NCBI RefSeq assembly: GCF_001469895.1
Contig: NZ_LOPY01000045.1
Coordinates: 1-64,000 of the forward strand
Origin: Pseudoalteromonas sp. XI10
Lineage (GTDB): Bacteria; Pseudomonadota; Gammaproteobacteria; Enterobacterales; Alteromonadaceae
Reading direction: 5' to 3'
DNA: 64,000 nt
The notes under the pieces are model-generated. The model was not told the DNA's origin. It worked only from the letters and a program-made list of their open reading frames with translations, and did no database searches. How positions within the stretch are numbered: the stretch's first letter is position 1; each line of letters starts with the position of its first letter. The position numbers and the translations under genes were made by a program. This document shows, piece after piece, positions 23,864-32,416 of the stretch.

Positions 23864-24579
23864 AGTGTATGCTCCTCTTTTGCTTGCCAGCGACTAATTA
23901 GGTAACCCACAGTCATAGCGATAAGAGCCGCGGTGACAAGCCAAAGTTGAAAGCCCTGACTTTTTAATAGTGTTGCTACAACGCCTGCGGTGATCACTGT
24001 AGCCAGTGTCGCAAGGTTCTTTACACCTGGAATAACTAAAGCAATAAACGTGGCAGCGATGGCAAAATCAAGGCCAAGGTGTGTTAAATCGGGAAGTAAG
24101 CTTCCTGCGACAATACCTAGTAAGGTCCAGATATTCCAGGCAATATAAAAACTAAAGCCGGCACTGAGTGCGTAAATAAGGCGAACTTTTGTGCGGTAGG
24201 CTTTGTGATGATGCGAAAAAGCAAATAATTCATCGGTTAGCACAAAACTCACTGGCAGTCGCCAACGAAAGGGTTGGTCAATGACTTTGTGGCGAATAGC
24301 TAAACCATATAAAAAGTGCCGTGAGCTAATAATGAGTGTGGTAAATAAAATAGTTAAAAGCGGCGTATTGCCTGCCATTAATTCAATCGCAACGAGCTGT
24401 GCTGAACCTGCAAATACCAACAACGACATAGCTTGTGTTTCTAAAGCACTGAAACCATTTTGAACTGCTAATGAACCACATAAAATTCCCCAAGGTAACA
24501 CCGCAAGGCATAAGGGGAGCATGTCGAAAAATCCTTTTAGCAAGGCTCTTATTGTTGATGTATGCATCTTATCGCTCAT
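23860..24579 (-). CDS. azlC: AzlC family amino acid transport protein
   Basis: A 239-residue inner-membrane protein with about six to seven membrane segments and family landmarks: LPLCLAVLPWGILCGSLAV near the start, FAGSAQLVAIEL, and SSRHFLYGLAI. AzlC-AzlD exports branched-chain amino acids (in Bacillus, azaleucine resistance). It is transcribed before azlD with a four-base overlap. Upstream is an open region to the divergent cytochrome b561 gene. Confidence 0.92.
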   Translation of the reverse strand: MSDKMHTSTIRALLKGFFDMLPLCLAVLPWGILCGSLAVQNGFSALETQAMSLLVFAGSAQLVAIELMAGNTPLLTILFTTLIISSRHFLYGLAIRHKVIDQPFRWRLPVSFVLTDELFAFSHHHKAYRTKVRLIYALSAGFSFYIAWNIWTLLGIVAGSLLPDLTHLGLDFAIAATFIALVIPGVKNLATLATVITAGVVATLLKSQGFQLWLVTAALIAMTVGYLISRWQAKEEHTL

Positions 24580-24719
24580 GTTTGTTGTTATGGCTCAGAT
24601 CAAAACAGCTGAAATAGAGGTGTGTCAAAATAACTGAAGTTTGCAATAATGTATAGCCGAGCCTGTTGCTAAAATTTCATATCTGCAAGTCATTAGCGTC
24701 TTTTAAAGGGAAAGTTACA

Positions 24720-25370
24720 ATGTCAAAAGTTAAAGTATGGGATGGCTTTATAAGAAGCTTCCATTGGTTATTAGTTGCGGCCATCGCAACCCTCTATTTT
24801 AGTGCTGAAGAAGGTATGTTGGAGCTGCATTTTGCTGCAGGCTACTTCACTCTAGCGCTTATTATTACACGTCTTGTTTGGGGCCTTATTGGTAGTAAAA
24901 CGGCAAAGCTCTCTGCACTGATTTATTCACCTGTTGCTGCAATTAAATCGTTTACAAGCAATGAACATAAGGCGGGTCACGGCGCGGCGGGTAGTTATAT
25001 GGTGATAGCCTTCTTTGCGTTACTCATTGTGCAGCTAACCTCTGGCTTAATGACTAGTGACGATATATTAACGGATGGTCCACTAGTCGAGCATGTATCC
25101 TCAGATACCGTAGATTTTGCCGGTTGGTTACATCACTTAAACTTTGACATTTTGTTGTATGCCATTGTGTTGCATGTATTGGCGATTGTGATTTACCGCA
25201 TTAAAGGAAAAAACTTAGTGAAACCTATGCTAACGGGTAGTAGCGACCAAGTTGCGGTTACTGAGCCTGTTACTAAATCACCGTTGATAGCTTTTGTTAT
25301 TTTTGCAGTGTGCTTAGTGGTGCTATTTACGACTTGGGGTGCAGAGCCGCTCAGCTATTTGCTTGGCTAG
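24720..25370 (+). CDS. Cytochrome b561 family protein
   Basis: About 216 residues with four membrane segments and His residues placed as haem b ligands: one in RSFHWLLVAA, later His in HFAAGYFTLAL and HAGHGAAGSY, and LHHLNFDILLYAIVLHVLA. This di-haem protein would carry electrons within the inner membrane. The ATG at 24720 (MSKVKVWDG) has GGGAAAG upstream; an earlier ATG at 24666 would add an unconvincing 18 residues. It faces a cytochrome c' gene across a shared terminator, and they are common partners. Confidence 0.88.
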   Translation: MSKVKVWDGFIRSFHWLLVAAIATLYFSAEEGMLELHFAAGYFTLALIITRLVWGLIGSKTAKLSALIYSPVAAIKSFTSNEHKAGHGAAGSYMVIAFFALLIVQLTSGLMTSDDILTDGPLVEHVSSDTVDFAGWLHHLNFDILLYAIVLHVLAIVIYRIKGKNLVKPMLTGSSDQVAVTEPVTKSPLIAFVIFAVCLVVLFTTWGAEPLSYLLG

Positions 25371-25386
25371 GTAATTCAAGACATTA

Positions 25387-25412
25387 AAAAAGGCGCTATA
25401 AAGCGCCTTTTT
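25387..25412. terminator. Bidirectional terminator between cytochrome b561 and c' genes
   Basis: AAAAAGGCGCT and AGCGCCTTTTT form a perfect 11-bp stem with an ATAA loop, placed between two convergent stops, with A/T runs serving both strands. Confidence 0.85.
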
Positions 25413-25427
25413 AGTTCAAATTTTTAA

Positions 25428-25880
25428 CTAGTCTTTGAAAGACTTATGGCAATCTTTACAGCCTTTAGCCCATGCGCCAAATGCTTTGCCAATTACTTTT
25501 TTATCGCCGCTTTGTGCTGCAACTGCTAGCTCATCAGCATATTGTTGGAAAGCCACAGCTTTTTTCATAAAGGTTTCGTTGTCGCTCCATACAGCTGCTA
25601 GTGCAGATGTATCGCCTTTATCAGAGCCCGCTACAAAAGCTTCCCAAGGCATTTTTGATAATGCCGCTGCATTGTCGGCACGCTTTTGAAAACGTTCTGC
25701 ATCAAAAGGTACTTTTCCTTTTAGCATATCGCCCATGTCACCAATTTGTACGCGGATCATTGAAAATGCTGCCTGACGGTACTCGATTGCATCGCTTGGC
25801 TCTTCAAATACAGAATTTGCTGATGCGCCTAGTGCCATTGTAGATAGCATTGCGCCTACTACTAATTGTTTTAATTTCAT
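25428..25880 (-). CDS. Cytochrome c' (class II cytochrome c)
   Basis: A 150-residue periplasmic protein with signal peptide (cleavage after ASA, about residue 21) and the haem c site CKDCH near the C-terminus, as in class II cytochromes. The Arg/Gln-rich first helix (EYRQAAFSMIRVQIGDM) carries the sixth-ligand region with Met, typical of cytochrome c' and c-556. It could accept electrons from the cytochrome b561 encoded convergently, or bind nitric oxide. Assignment to class II is firm, role less so. Confidence 0.93.
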   Translation of the reverse strand: MKLKQLVVGAMLSTMALGASANSVFEEPSDAIEYRQAAFSMIRVQIGDMGDMLKGKVPFDAERFQKRADNAAALSKMPWEAFVAGSDKGDTSALAAVWSDNETFMKKAVAFQQYADELAVAAQSGDKKVIGKAFGAWAKGCKDCHKSFKD

Positions 25881-25983
25881 TCCTTTTGCCCCTTAAGATG
25901 TCATAAAAGTAAACTAACTGAGTTGTATCTTAGCTCAATATAATATTCAAGTGTATTGCGGTTAATCTTAACTTAAGTTTAAT

Positions 25984-26454
25984 TTAATCATTTATATCTA
26001 TATCAGCGAAGATCATGCCGCGGCGCATACTTCTCGTTGCTAAGAAAACCTCGCATAGTAAAGATAAAAATCCACATATCAACAGCGCCATAGCGGCCAC
26101 AAAGCAGCTAGCAATTGTCACGCTTAAGTTGATCGATTGGATATGCGATAAAAATAGACACATAACCACAGCACATACTAATAAGGCACTGAGTACACTT
26201 AAACTAAATGCGATATGAATGCAGCGAGAGCGTTTCAACAGCGCCCTTAACTCTGTTGTCAGCGACTTATTGAAGTCTTCATCGGTACTGACTTTAAGCT
26301 TACGTTCTAACTGCCGAGCTCTATCGGTAATACGCGCTAAGCGGTTTGAAAGCACGCCTAACGTTGCTGCAATACCGGTAATTAAAAAGACGGGTGCAAC
26401 AGCCGTTTGAATCACCTTTGCCATGGTAAGAATGTTGATTACTTCTGAATTCAT
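25984..26454 (-). CDS. DUF2721 membrane protein
   Basis: A 156-residue protein with three membrane segments (about 12-34, 73-96, 108-133) separated by a positively charged cytosolic stretch (SNRLARITDRARQLERKLK). The combination matches DUF2721, a family of uncharacterised inner-membrane proteins. It stands alone, divergent from the large protease gene 244 bp away. Confidence 0.82.
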   Translation of the reverse strand: MNSEVINILTMAKVIQTAVAPVFLITGIAATLGVLSNRLARITDRARQLERKLKVSTDEDFNKSLTTELRALLKRSRCIHIAFSLSVLSALLVCAVVMCLFLSHIQSINLSVTIASCFVAAMALLICGFLSLLCEVFLATRSMRRGMIFADIDIND

Positions 26455-26606
26455 TGAAAGTACTCTATTTAATAAAACTCAATACACTGTTCATTTACAA
26501 ATGTTTACAACTCTAGCTTGCATCTTTAAATCATTTTAAAACAATACGTTACTTAAACTTAGTGCTCTTTGTTTCAGCTGGATGTAATTCTTATGTAACA
26601 GAAATG

Positions 26607-26656
26607 TTGTTCTTGCTAGGGTTTCCGTTTTATATTGGTTCTGAAACTTTGTTTCA
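26607..26656 (+). promoter_or_regulatory. Candidate promoter and operator of the subtilisin gene
   Basis: TTGTTC (26607-26612) and TATATT (26631-26636) lie 18 bp apart and could be a sigma-70 promoter. Directly after comes TGAAAC-TTT-GTTTCA (26642-26656), a perfect inverted repeat at the expected transcription start. It resembles the GAAAC/GTTTC half-sites of PsrA-type fatty-acid regulators, but that is a likeness only. The ribosome site AGGGGAAC precedes the ATG at 26699. Confidence 0.45.
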
Positions 26657-26698
26657 ATCACTATTTAGACGATAACATAACATATCCCAGGGGAACCC

Positions 26699-29600
26699 AT
26701 GTCTAAAAATCTAATAAAAAGAACTGCAGTTGCTTTGGCTGTAACCAGTGCAATGTGCGCTAGTGCACAAGCCAATGACTTTTCTAAATATAATCTTGCC
26801 GGCAAAAAATTAATCCAATCGAGCGCGGTAACTAAAAAAGAACAAAAAGCTCATCGCGAAGCTACAAGCTGGTTAATTAAGTTAAATGCTCCAGCATCAG
26901 TTAATGCTAAAACAATGGGCGCGGATGTAGCGTCAATTCAAGCGCAAGCAAAAGTAGCGCAAGCAAGCGTAGAGCAAGCAATCAACAGTATGGACTTGCC
27001 TGTAAAAGTTGTCGCTAAAACATCAACACTAGTAAGCTCAATCGTAGTCAATGGTAATAAGCAAGATGTTGCTAAGTTACTATCGAACTCTCAAGTTGAG
27101 GGCATTTACCCAGTATACGATTATGAATTGCATGTTGCTGACAGCGCTGACTATATTGAAGCAACTCCTTTAGTATCTAATGGTTTAGCAACAGGTGAAG
27201 GTGTTCGCGTTGCTGTGCTTGATACAGGTATTGACTACACTCATACCGCTTTTGGTGGTGCGGGTACTGATGAAGCATATGCTGCAGCAATTGCAGACCC
27301 TGCGTCAGTAGATTGGCCACAAGGTAAGGTATTAGGCGGTTATGATTACATTAACGATGATGCCGATCCTATTGATGTAGATACAAACCACGGTACACAC
27401 GTTTCTCACTCTGTTAACGGTATTGCACCAAACGTAGATTTATTTGTTTACTCTGTATGTAATAGTGGCTGTCCAGGCCTTGCACAACTTTTAGCTCTTG
27501 AAAGTGCAATGGATCCGAATGGTGACGGTGATATGAGCGACCGTGTTGATGTTGTAAATATGTCACTTGGTGGCGATTACGGTGATATTGCAAACGATGC
27601 AGTTGGCCTATTCATCAACCAAGCAGTTAAACTTGGTACAAACGTTGTTATCTCTGCTGGTAATGATGGTGCTTATCCATTCATCGTAGGTGGCCCAAGT
27701 ACAACTGAAAACGCTCTTTCAGTGGGTGCGATGACTCACCCTACCGGTGAAGAATCAGTTGGTAGTGGTACAGTTAATGGTGAAGAAGCTGTTGTGCAGC
27801 CAGCCAGCTTTGGTCCACAGATGGCATTTAGCTACACTAATGAAAACTTGGAACTTGTGTACCCAGATGCAAATCAAACGGCTTGTGAAGCGTTTGCTGA
27901 CGACGTTGATTTTACAGGTAAAGGCGTTATCATCGACCGTGGTGCATGTGCATTTACAGTTAAAGTATTAGCAGCACAAGCTAAAGGCGCAGAGTTTGTT
28001 ATTATTGCAAACAATACTGACGATGGAACGCCAGCACCTATGGGCGGTTCAGATCCAACTGTTACTATCCCTTCTGTAGGCGTAACGTTTGCAGCTGGTA
28101 CAGCTCTAAAAGCGGGCGGTACGTTTAACCTAACAGTTGAGCGTCTTGTTATGTCTGGCGCGATTGCTGATTTCACATCGCGTGGTCCTTCAATGGGCGG
28201 GCTGTTAAAACCAGAGATTACAGCACCAGGTGTAAACATCATGACTGCTCATCCTGGTCTTGGTGATGGTCTTACTGGCGCAACAGGTACTTCATTCTCG
28301 GGTCCTATTACTGCAGGTGCGGTGAGCTTATTAAAAGAAGCGCTGCCAGAGCGTAACGCGTTTGAAATTAAAGCGACGTTAATGAACACGGCAAACCTAA
28401 ATGTAACTATGGAGCCGTTAGCGATTAACCCAGACGCTGAGCTTGCACCAATTAGTTATATCGGTGCGGGTCTTGTTGATGTAAACAAAGCGGCTAACTT
28501 ACCAGTTGCTGCATGGGCTGCAGATACTAAACAAGCTGCTCTTTCGTTTGGTTTAGTAAACGCATCAGAAACAGTTGAGCTTACTAAAACAGTTCAAGTT
28601 AAGAACTTCTCTAACGAAGACCAAGTGTATACACTTTCTCTTGAGCAGCGTTATGCAGATGATGTTGAGCGTGGTTCATTCTCACTTGACTACCCAGAGT
28701 CAATTACAGTGCCAGCAGGTCAAACAATGTCATTTGACGTGACAGCGACGATTGATCCTGCAACTTTACCTGAGTGGACTTTAACTGAGGAAAATATTGG
28801 TTCTCAAGATGCTACGGCTGACTTAACTAACTTAGAGCTTGATGGTGCGCTAATCTTCTCTGACGGCAGCGATGAAGCATTCCACCTTGTTTATCACGTA
28901 TTACCAAAAGCAAATGCGGCAATGAGCTTCATGCCAGTTGTGACTGATAACGGCGTTGCACATGAAGTAACAAACACAGGTGCGGTAGCACTTGATCCTG
29001 TATTTGCTCCTACAGTAATGACTGATGATATTGATGAAGACCAACGTTTTGATTTAGTAGGCGCATCAATCGAAACATTTGCTGTATCAGCTGAAATTTG
29101 TGAAAGCGGTTATGTAACACTTACTACATTAGTGCTAAACGAGGGAATTACTCACTCTTACGTGGGTGGTTTCATGGCTGACTTCGATATGGACCAAGAT
29201 GGTGTTTACGATGTTACAGTACAAAATGGTAAGTTAGAGTGGTTCTACGATGTTGAGCCGGGCACTGCAATTACCTTTACTCACGGCTATGGTAGTGCTT
29301 CTGGTTTCTTAGATAATTATTACCAAATTATCGGTAACAACCACCTTACAATGCAAAGCTGTATTGAAGCATTTGGCCTAACAGCCGATGACATTGGTCG
29401 AGCAACTGTAGATGTTCGTTTCCGTACAGAAGAAGAAACATGGACACCAATTGCAACTGAAGAAGGTGATGTTGCAATGGGTACTTACACATTCACAGAT
29501 GCATCAAGTGATGTATATGCAATGTTTGTAGATGAAGCTGGTGAAGCTGTTAGCTCAATTGAACCAGGTGCTTCAGCTACTTTATACAATGCAGGTGAAG

Positions 29601-30100
29601 ACTTCATGATTCTTTCAGACTCGGGTTCTAAAGCGTATGCTGCAACACCTGAATCAGACTCGAATACTCCACCAGTTGTTGCTGATACTGAATTCTCTGT
29701 TGATGAAAACACTGAAAACGGTACGGTAATTGGTACGCTAGAAGCAACTTATGGTGCTGATTTAGCAAGCCCTGTTACAGAGTTCATTGTGATTAGCTCA
29801 AGTTCAACAGCTATTTCAGTAACATCTTCAGGTGATGTTGTAGTTATGAATCAAGACGTACTTGATTATGACGCTGGTTTAACATCAATTGAACTAGAAG
29901 TTGTTGCAACTGACAGATCAGGTAATGTTTCAGAGTCTGCTATGGTAACTGTTACAGTTAACAACCTAGCTGATGAAGCGTCTGAGCAACCAGTTGAAGC
30001 GGAAGAACCAGAGAAGAAAAAATCTTCTTCAGGTTCACTAGCATGGTTAACATTACTTGCTGCACCGTTCGCATTTATGCGTCGTCGTAAGCAAAAGTAA
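26699..30100 (+). CDS. Large secreted S8 subtilisin-like serine peptidase
   Basis: A 1133-residue exported peptidase. A signal peptide (to about residue 25) and an I9-type inhibitor propeptide (about 50-145) precede the S8 domain. The catalytic triad is visible: D175 (VLDTGIDYTH), H231 (NHGTHVSHS) and S532 (GTSFSGP). A protease-associated domain is inserted between His and Ser (about 370-480). Further parts are a beta-rich region, a cadherin-like domain (about 1000-1090) and a tail SSGSLAWLTLLAAPFAFMRR, like a GlyGly-CTERM sorting signal (hydrophobic helix plus Arg cluster). It probably degrades extracellular protein. Monocistronic, with a strong terminator. Confidence 0.93.
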   Translation: MSKNLIKRTAVALAVTSAMCASAQANDFSKYNLAGKKLIQSSAVTKKEQKAHREATSWLIKLNAPASVNAKTMGADVASIQAQAKVAQASVEQAINSMDLPVKVVAKTSTLVSSIVVNGNKQDVAKLLSNSQVEGIYPVYDYELHVADSADYIEATPLVSNGLATGEGVRVAVLDTGIDYTHTAFGGAGTDEAYAAAIADPASVDWPQGKVLGGYDYINDDADPIDVDTNHGTHVSHSVNGIAPNVDLFVYSVCNSGCPGLAQLLALESAMDPNGDGDMSDRVDVVNMSLGGDYGDIANDAVGLFINQAVKLGTNVVISAGNDGAYPFIVGGPSTTENALSVGAMTHPTGEESVGSGTVNGEEAVVQPASFGPQMAFSYTNENLELVYPDANQTACEAFADDVDFTGKGVIIDRGACAFTVKVLAAQAKGAEFVIIANNTDDGTPAPMGGSDPTVTIPSVGVTFAAGTALKAGGTFNLTVERLVMSGAIADFTSRGPSMGGLLKPEITAPGVNIMTAHPGLGDGLTGATGTSFSGPITAGAVSLLKEALPERNAFEIKATLMNTANLNVTMEPLAINPDAELAPISYIGAGLVDVNKAANLPVAAWAADTKQAALSFGLVNASETVELTKTVQVKNFSNEDQVYTLSLEQRYADDVERGSFSLDYPESITVPAGQTMSFDVTATIDPATLPEWTLTEENIGSQDATADLTNLELDGALIFSDGSDEAFHLVYHVLPKANAAMSFMPVVTDNGVAHEVTNTGAVALDPVFAPTVMTDDIDEDQRFDLVGASIETFAVSAEICESGYVTLTTLVLNEGITHSYVGGFMADFDMDQDGVYDVTVQNGKLEWFYDVEPGTAITFTHGYGSASGFLDNYYQIIGNNHLTMQSCIEAFGLTADDIGRATVDVRFRTEEETWTPIATEEGDVAMGTYTFTDASSDVYAMFVDEAGEAVSSIEPGASATLYNAGEDFMILSDSGSKAYAATPESDSNTPPVVADTEFSVDENTENGTVIGTLEATYGADLASPVTEFIVISSSSTAISVTSSGDVVVMNQDVLDYDAGLTSIELEVVATDRSGNVSESAMVTVTVNNLADEASEQPVEAEEPEKKKSSSGSLAWLTLLAAPFAFMRRRKQK

Positions 30101-30120
30101 TTACTTGATAAGTAAGTGAT

Positions 30121-30145
30121 AAAAGGGAGCTTCGGCTCCCTTTTT
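30121..30145 (+). terminator. Terminator of the subtilisin gene
   Basis: AAAAGGGAGC and GCTCCCTTTT pair around a TTCG tetraloop, followed by T residues, 21 bases after the stop. The next gene begins 85 bp further on. Confidence 0.92.
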
Positions 30146-30229
30146 ACATTGCTTCACAAAGGCTACTTATATATTGCAGTTTTTTTACTTATATTGGAGA
30201 CAGAATAATAAAACGAAAACAGGAATCCC

Positions 30230-32395
30230 ATGAAAGTTGGCCATTCACTTTGCCTAGCGGCACTCTCTTTAGCTGTTCTATCAGCGTGTAATAAAGTCCC
30301 AGATAATAAAGAAAAAGCCGTTATTACAGGGCAAGTTCAGGTTGCAGCACCCGTCGCCAAAAAAATACCCCATGAAATGACCATTCATGGAGACACTCGT
30401 GTCGATAACTACTATTGGATGCGTGATGATAAGCGCAAAGATGCCGCTGTTATTGCCCATTTGCATGCTGAAAATGCGTATGTTGAAAGCAAGTTAGCGC
30501 ATACACAAACACTACAAAACACCCTGTTCGAAGAACTTAAAGGGCGTATTGAGAAGGATGACGATACGGTACCGACAAAAAAAGGGGAATATTACTATTT
30601 CTCACAAACGCGGGGTGATGACGAATACCCGGTTTATGTGCGCAGCAAAGATAGCCAAGGAGAAAGTAAGCAGGTTATCTTAAATGTGAATGAGCTTGCT
30701 AAAAATCATGACTATTTTGCCGTAACAGGTTTAGCTGTCAGCCCAAATGGCAATTTGCTGGCTTATGGTGAAGACACTGTGAGTCGTCGTATTTACACAA
30801 TTAAAGTAAAAGATTTAACCACAGGTAAAATGCTCACAGAAAGCCTTGAAGGTACAGAAGGTGATGTCGTGTGGGCTAATGACAACAAAACCTTTTACTA
30901 TATCAAAAAAGACCTACAAACGCTGTTAGGCTATCAAGTATATCGCCATACACTAGGCACCCCTCAAGCCGACGACGAACTCGTTTACGAAGAGAAAAAT
31001 ACCAGTTACTACACCGGTATTTATAAGAGTAAAGACCAACAAGAAATCTATATTAGCCATGGCAGCACCAGTGCGTCTGGCGTCTCGGTTATTGATGCCA
31101 ATGATGTCAAAGCAATGCCAAAACGTTTTATTGAACGCGAAGCTGGTCTTGAATATGACATCAGTAAGTTAGGTGATTGGTATTACATCGTTACTAATTT
31201 AAATGCAGTTAACTTTCAACTGATGAAAGTGCACCGCGATAAGGCTCATGATAAAGCTAACTGGCAAACGCTAATTGCTGGTCGTGATAACGTGAAACTT
31301 GAAGGTATTGAGTTATTTAACAATCACTTGGTTTATGAAGAGCGAGAAATGGGGCAAACCCGAATCACTATTCGCGACCTTCGTAACCAACAAGAGCAAG
31401 TCGTTGCATTTAATGACCCAACTTACATGGTCTTCAGTTATGGCAATCGTGAGTTAGATAACCCTAACTTACGTGTTTACTATTCAAGTATGACCACGCC
31501 AGGCAGCAGCTACGATATCAACCTAGAAAGTGGCGAAAAAATACTGCTTAAACAGCGTAAAGTGTTAGGTGATTTTAACCCTGACAACTATGCCTCTGAG
31601 CGAGTTTATGTGACGGCTAGAGATGGTGTCGATGTTCCTGTTAGCCTTGTTTATCGTAAAGACAAGTTCAAAAAAGATGGTTCGAATCCGCTTATGCAAT
31701 ATGGTTATGGTTCGTATGGTGCGACCATGGATCCGAGCTTTTCTAGCTCACGCTTAAGCTTACTCGATCGTGGTTTTGTGTTTGCGATTGCGCATATCCG
31801 TGGCTCACAAATGCTGGGTCGTCCTTGGTACGAAGATGGCAAGTTGCTGAAAAAACAAAACACCTTTAATGACTTTGTTGATGTGACTAAATCATTAGCA
31901 GCTCAAAAGTATGGTGATAAGGATAATATTTTTGCCATGGGTGGCAGTGCAGGTGGCTTACTAATGGGGGCTGTTGTGAATCAAGCGCCTGAACTTTATA
32001 AAGGGGTGATTGCAGCAGTGCCTTTTGTTGATGTAGTCACGACCATGCTAGATGCCAGCTTGCCACTGACAACGAATGAGTATGACGAGTGGGGTAACCC
32101 GAACGATAAAGTCTATTACGATTACATGCTGTCATATTCGCCGTACGACCAAGTTAAGAAGCAGGCTTACCCAAATATGCTAGTCACCACCGGCTTACAC
32201 GACTCTCAAGTTCAGTATTTTGAGCCTGCAAAATGGGTTGCTAAGCTACGTGAATATAAAACCGATGATAACCTGTTGCTGTTCAAAACCGACATGGAAG
32301 CAGGGCATGGCGGTGCTTCTGGGCGCTTTAAAAGCTTGCAAGATACCGCTTTATATTACGCCTTTATGCTCGATTTGGCGGGTATTGAAAAATAA
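30230..32395 (+). CDS. S9 prolyl oligopeptidase family lipoprotein (oligopeptidase B-like)
   Basis: A 721-residue exported serine peptidase. The N-terminus carries lipobox LSAC (Cys20), so it is lipidated, unlike cytosolic E. coli PtrB. Residues about 75-450 form the predicted beta-propeller that screens substrates; the alpha/beta hydrolase domain holds the triad S573 (GGSAGG), D658 (HDSQVQY) and H693 (GHGGASGR). EYDEWGNP near the active site resembles the oligopeptidase B acidic region for basic residues. It would cut short peptides after Lys/Arg in the periplasm, fitting the neighbouring subtilisin. AGGAATCCC precedes the ATG. Confidence 0.92.
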   Translation: MKVGHSLCLAALSLAVLSACNKVPDNKEKAVITGQVQVAAPVAKKIPHEMTIHGDTRVDNYYWMRDDKRKDAAVIAHLHAENAYVESKLAHTQTLQNTLFEELKGRIEKDDDTVPTKKGEYYYFSQTRGDDEYPVYVRSKDSQGESKQVILNVNELAKNHDYFAVTGLAVSPNGNLLAYGEDTVSRRIYTIKVKDLTTGKMLTESLEGTEGDVVWANDNKTFYYIKKDLQTLLGYQVYRHTLGTPQADDELVYEEKNTSYYTGIYKSKDQQEIYISHGSTSASGVSVIDANDVKAMPKRFIEREAGLEYDISKLGDWYYIVTNLNAVNFQLMKVHRDKAHDKANWQTLIAGRDNVKLEGIELFNNHLVYEEREMGQTRITIRDLRNQQEQVVAFNDPTYMVFSYGNRELDNPNLRVYYSSMTTPGSSYDINLESGEKILLKQRKVLGDFNPDNYASERVYVTARDGVDVPVSLVYRKDKFKKDGSNPLMQYGYGSYGATMDPSFSSSRLSLLDRGFVFAIAHIRGSQMLGRPWYEDGKLLKKQNTFNDFVDVTKSLAAQKYGDKDNIFAMGGSAGGLLMGAVVNQAPELYKGVIAAVPFVDVVTTMLDASLPLTTNEYDEWGNPNDKVYYDYMLSYSPYDQVKKQAYPNMLVTTGLHDSQVQYFEPAKWVAKLREYKTDDNLLLFKTDMEAGHGGASGRFKSLQDTALYYAFMLDLAGIEK

Positions 32396-32416
32396 TAACA
32401 ACGCAGGCATCCGTGA

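Noticed and set aside
27874..28242. Minus-strand frame of 122 codons inside the subtilisin gene
   Set aside because: It lies opposite the catalytic domain of an intact protease and has no supporting signal.
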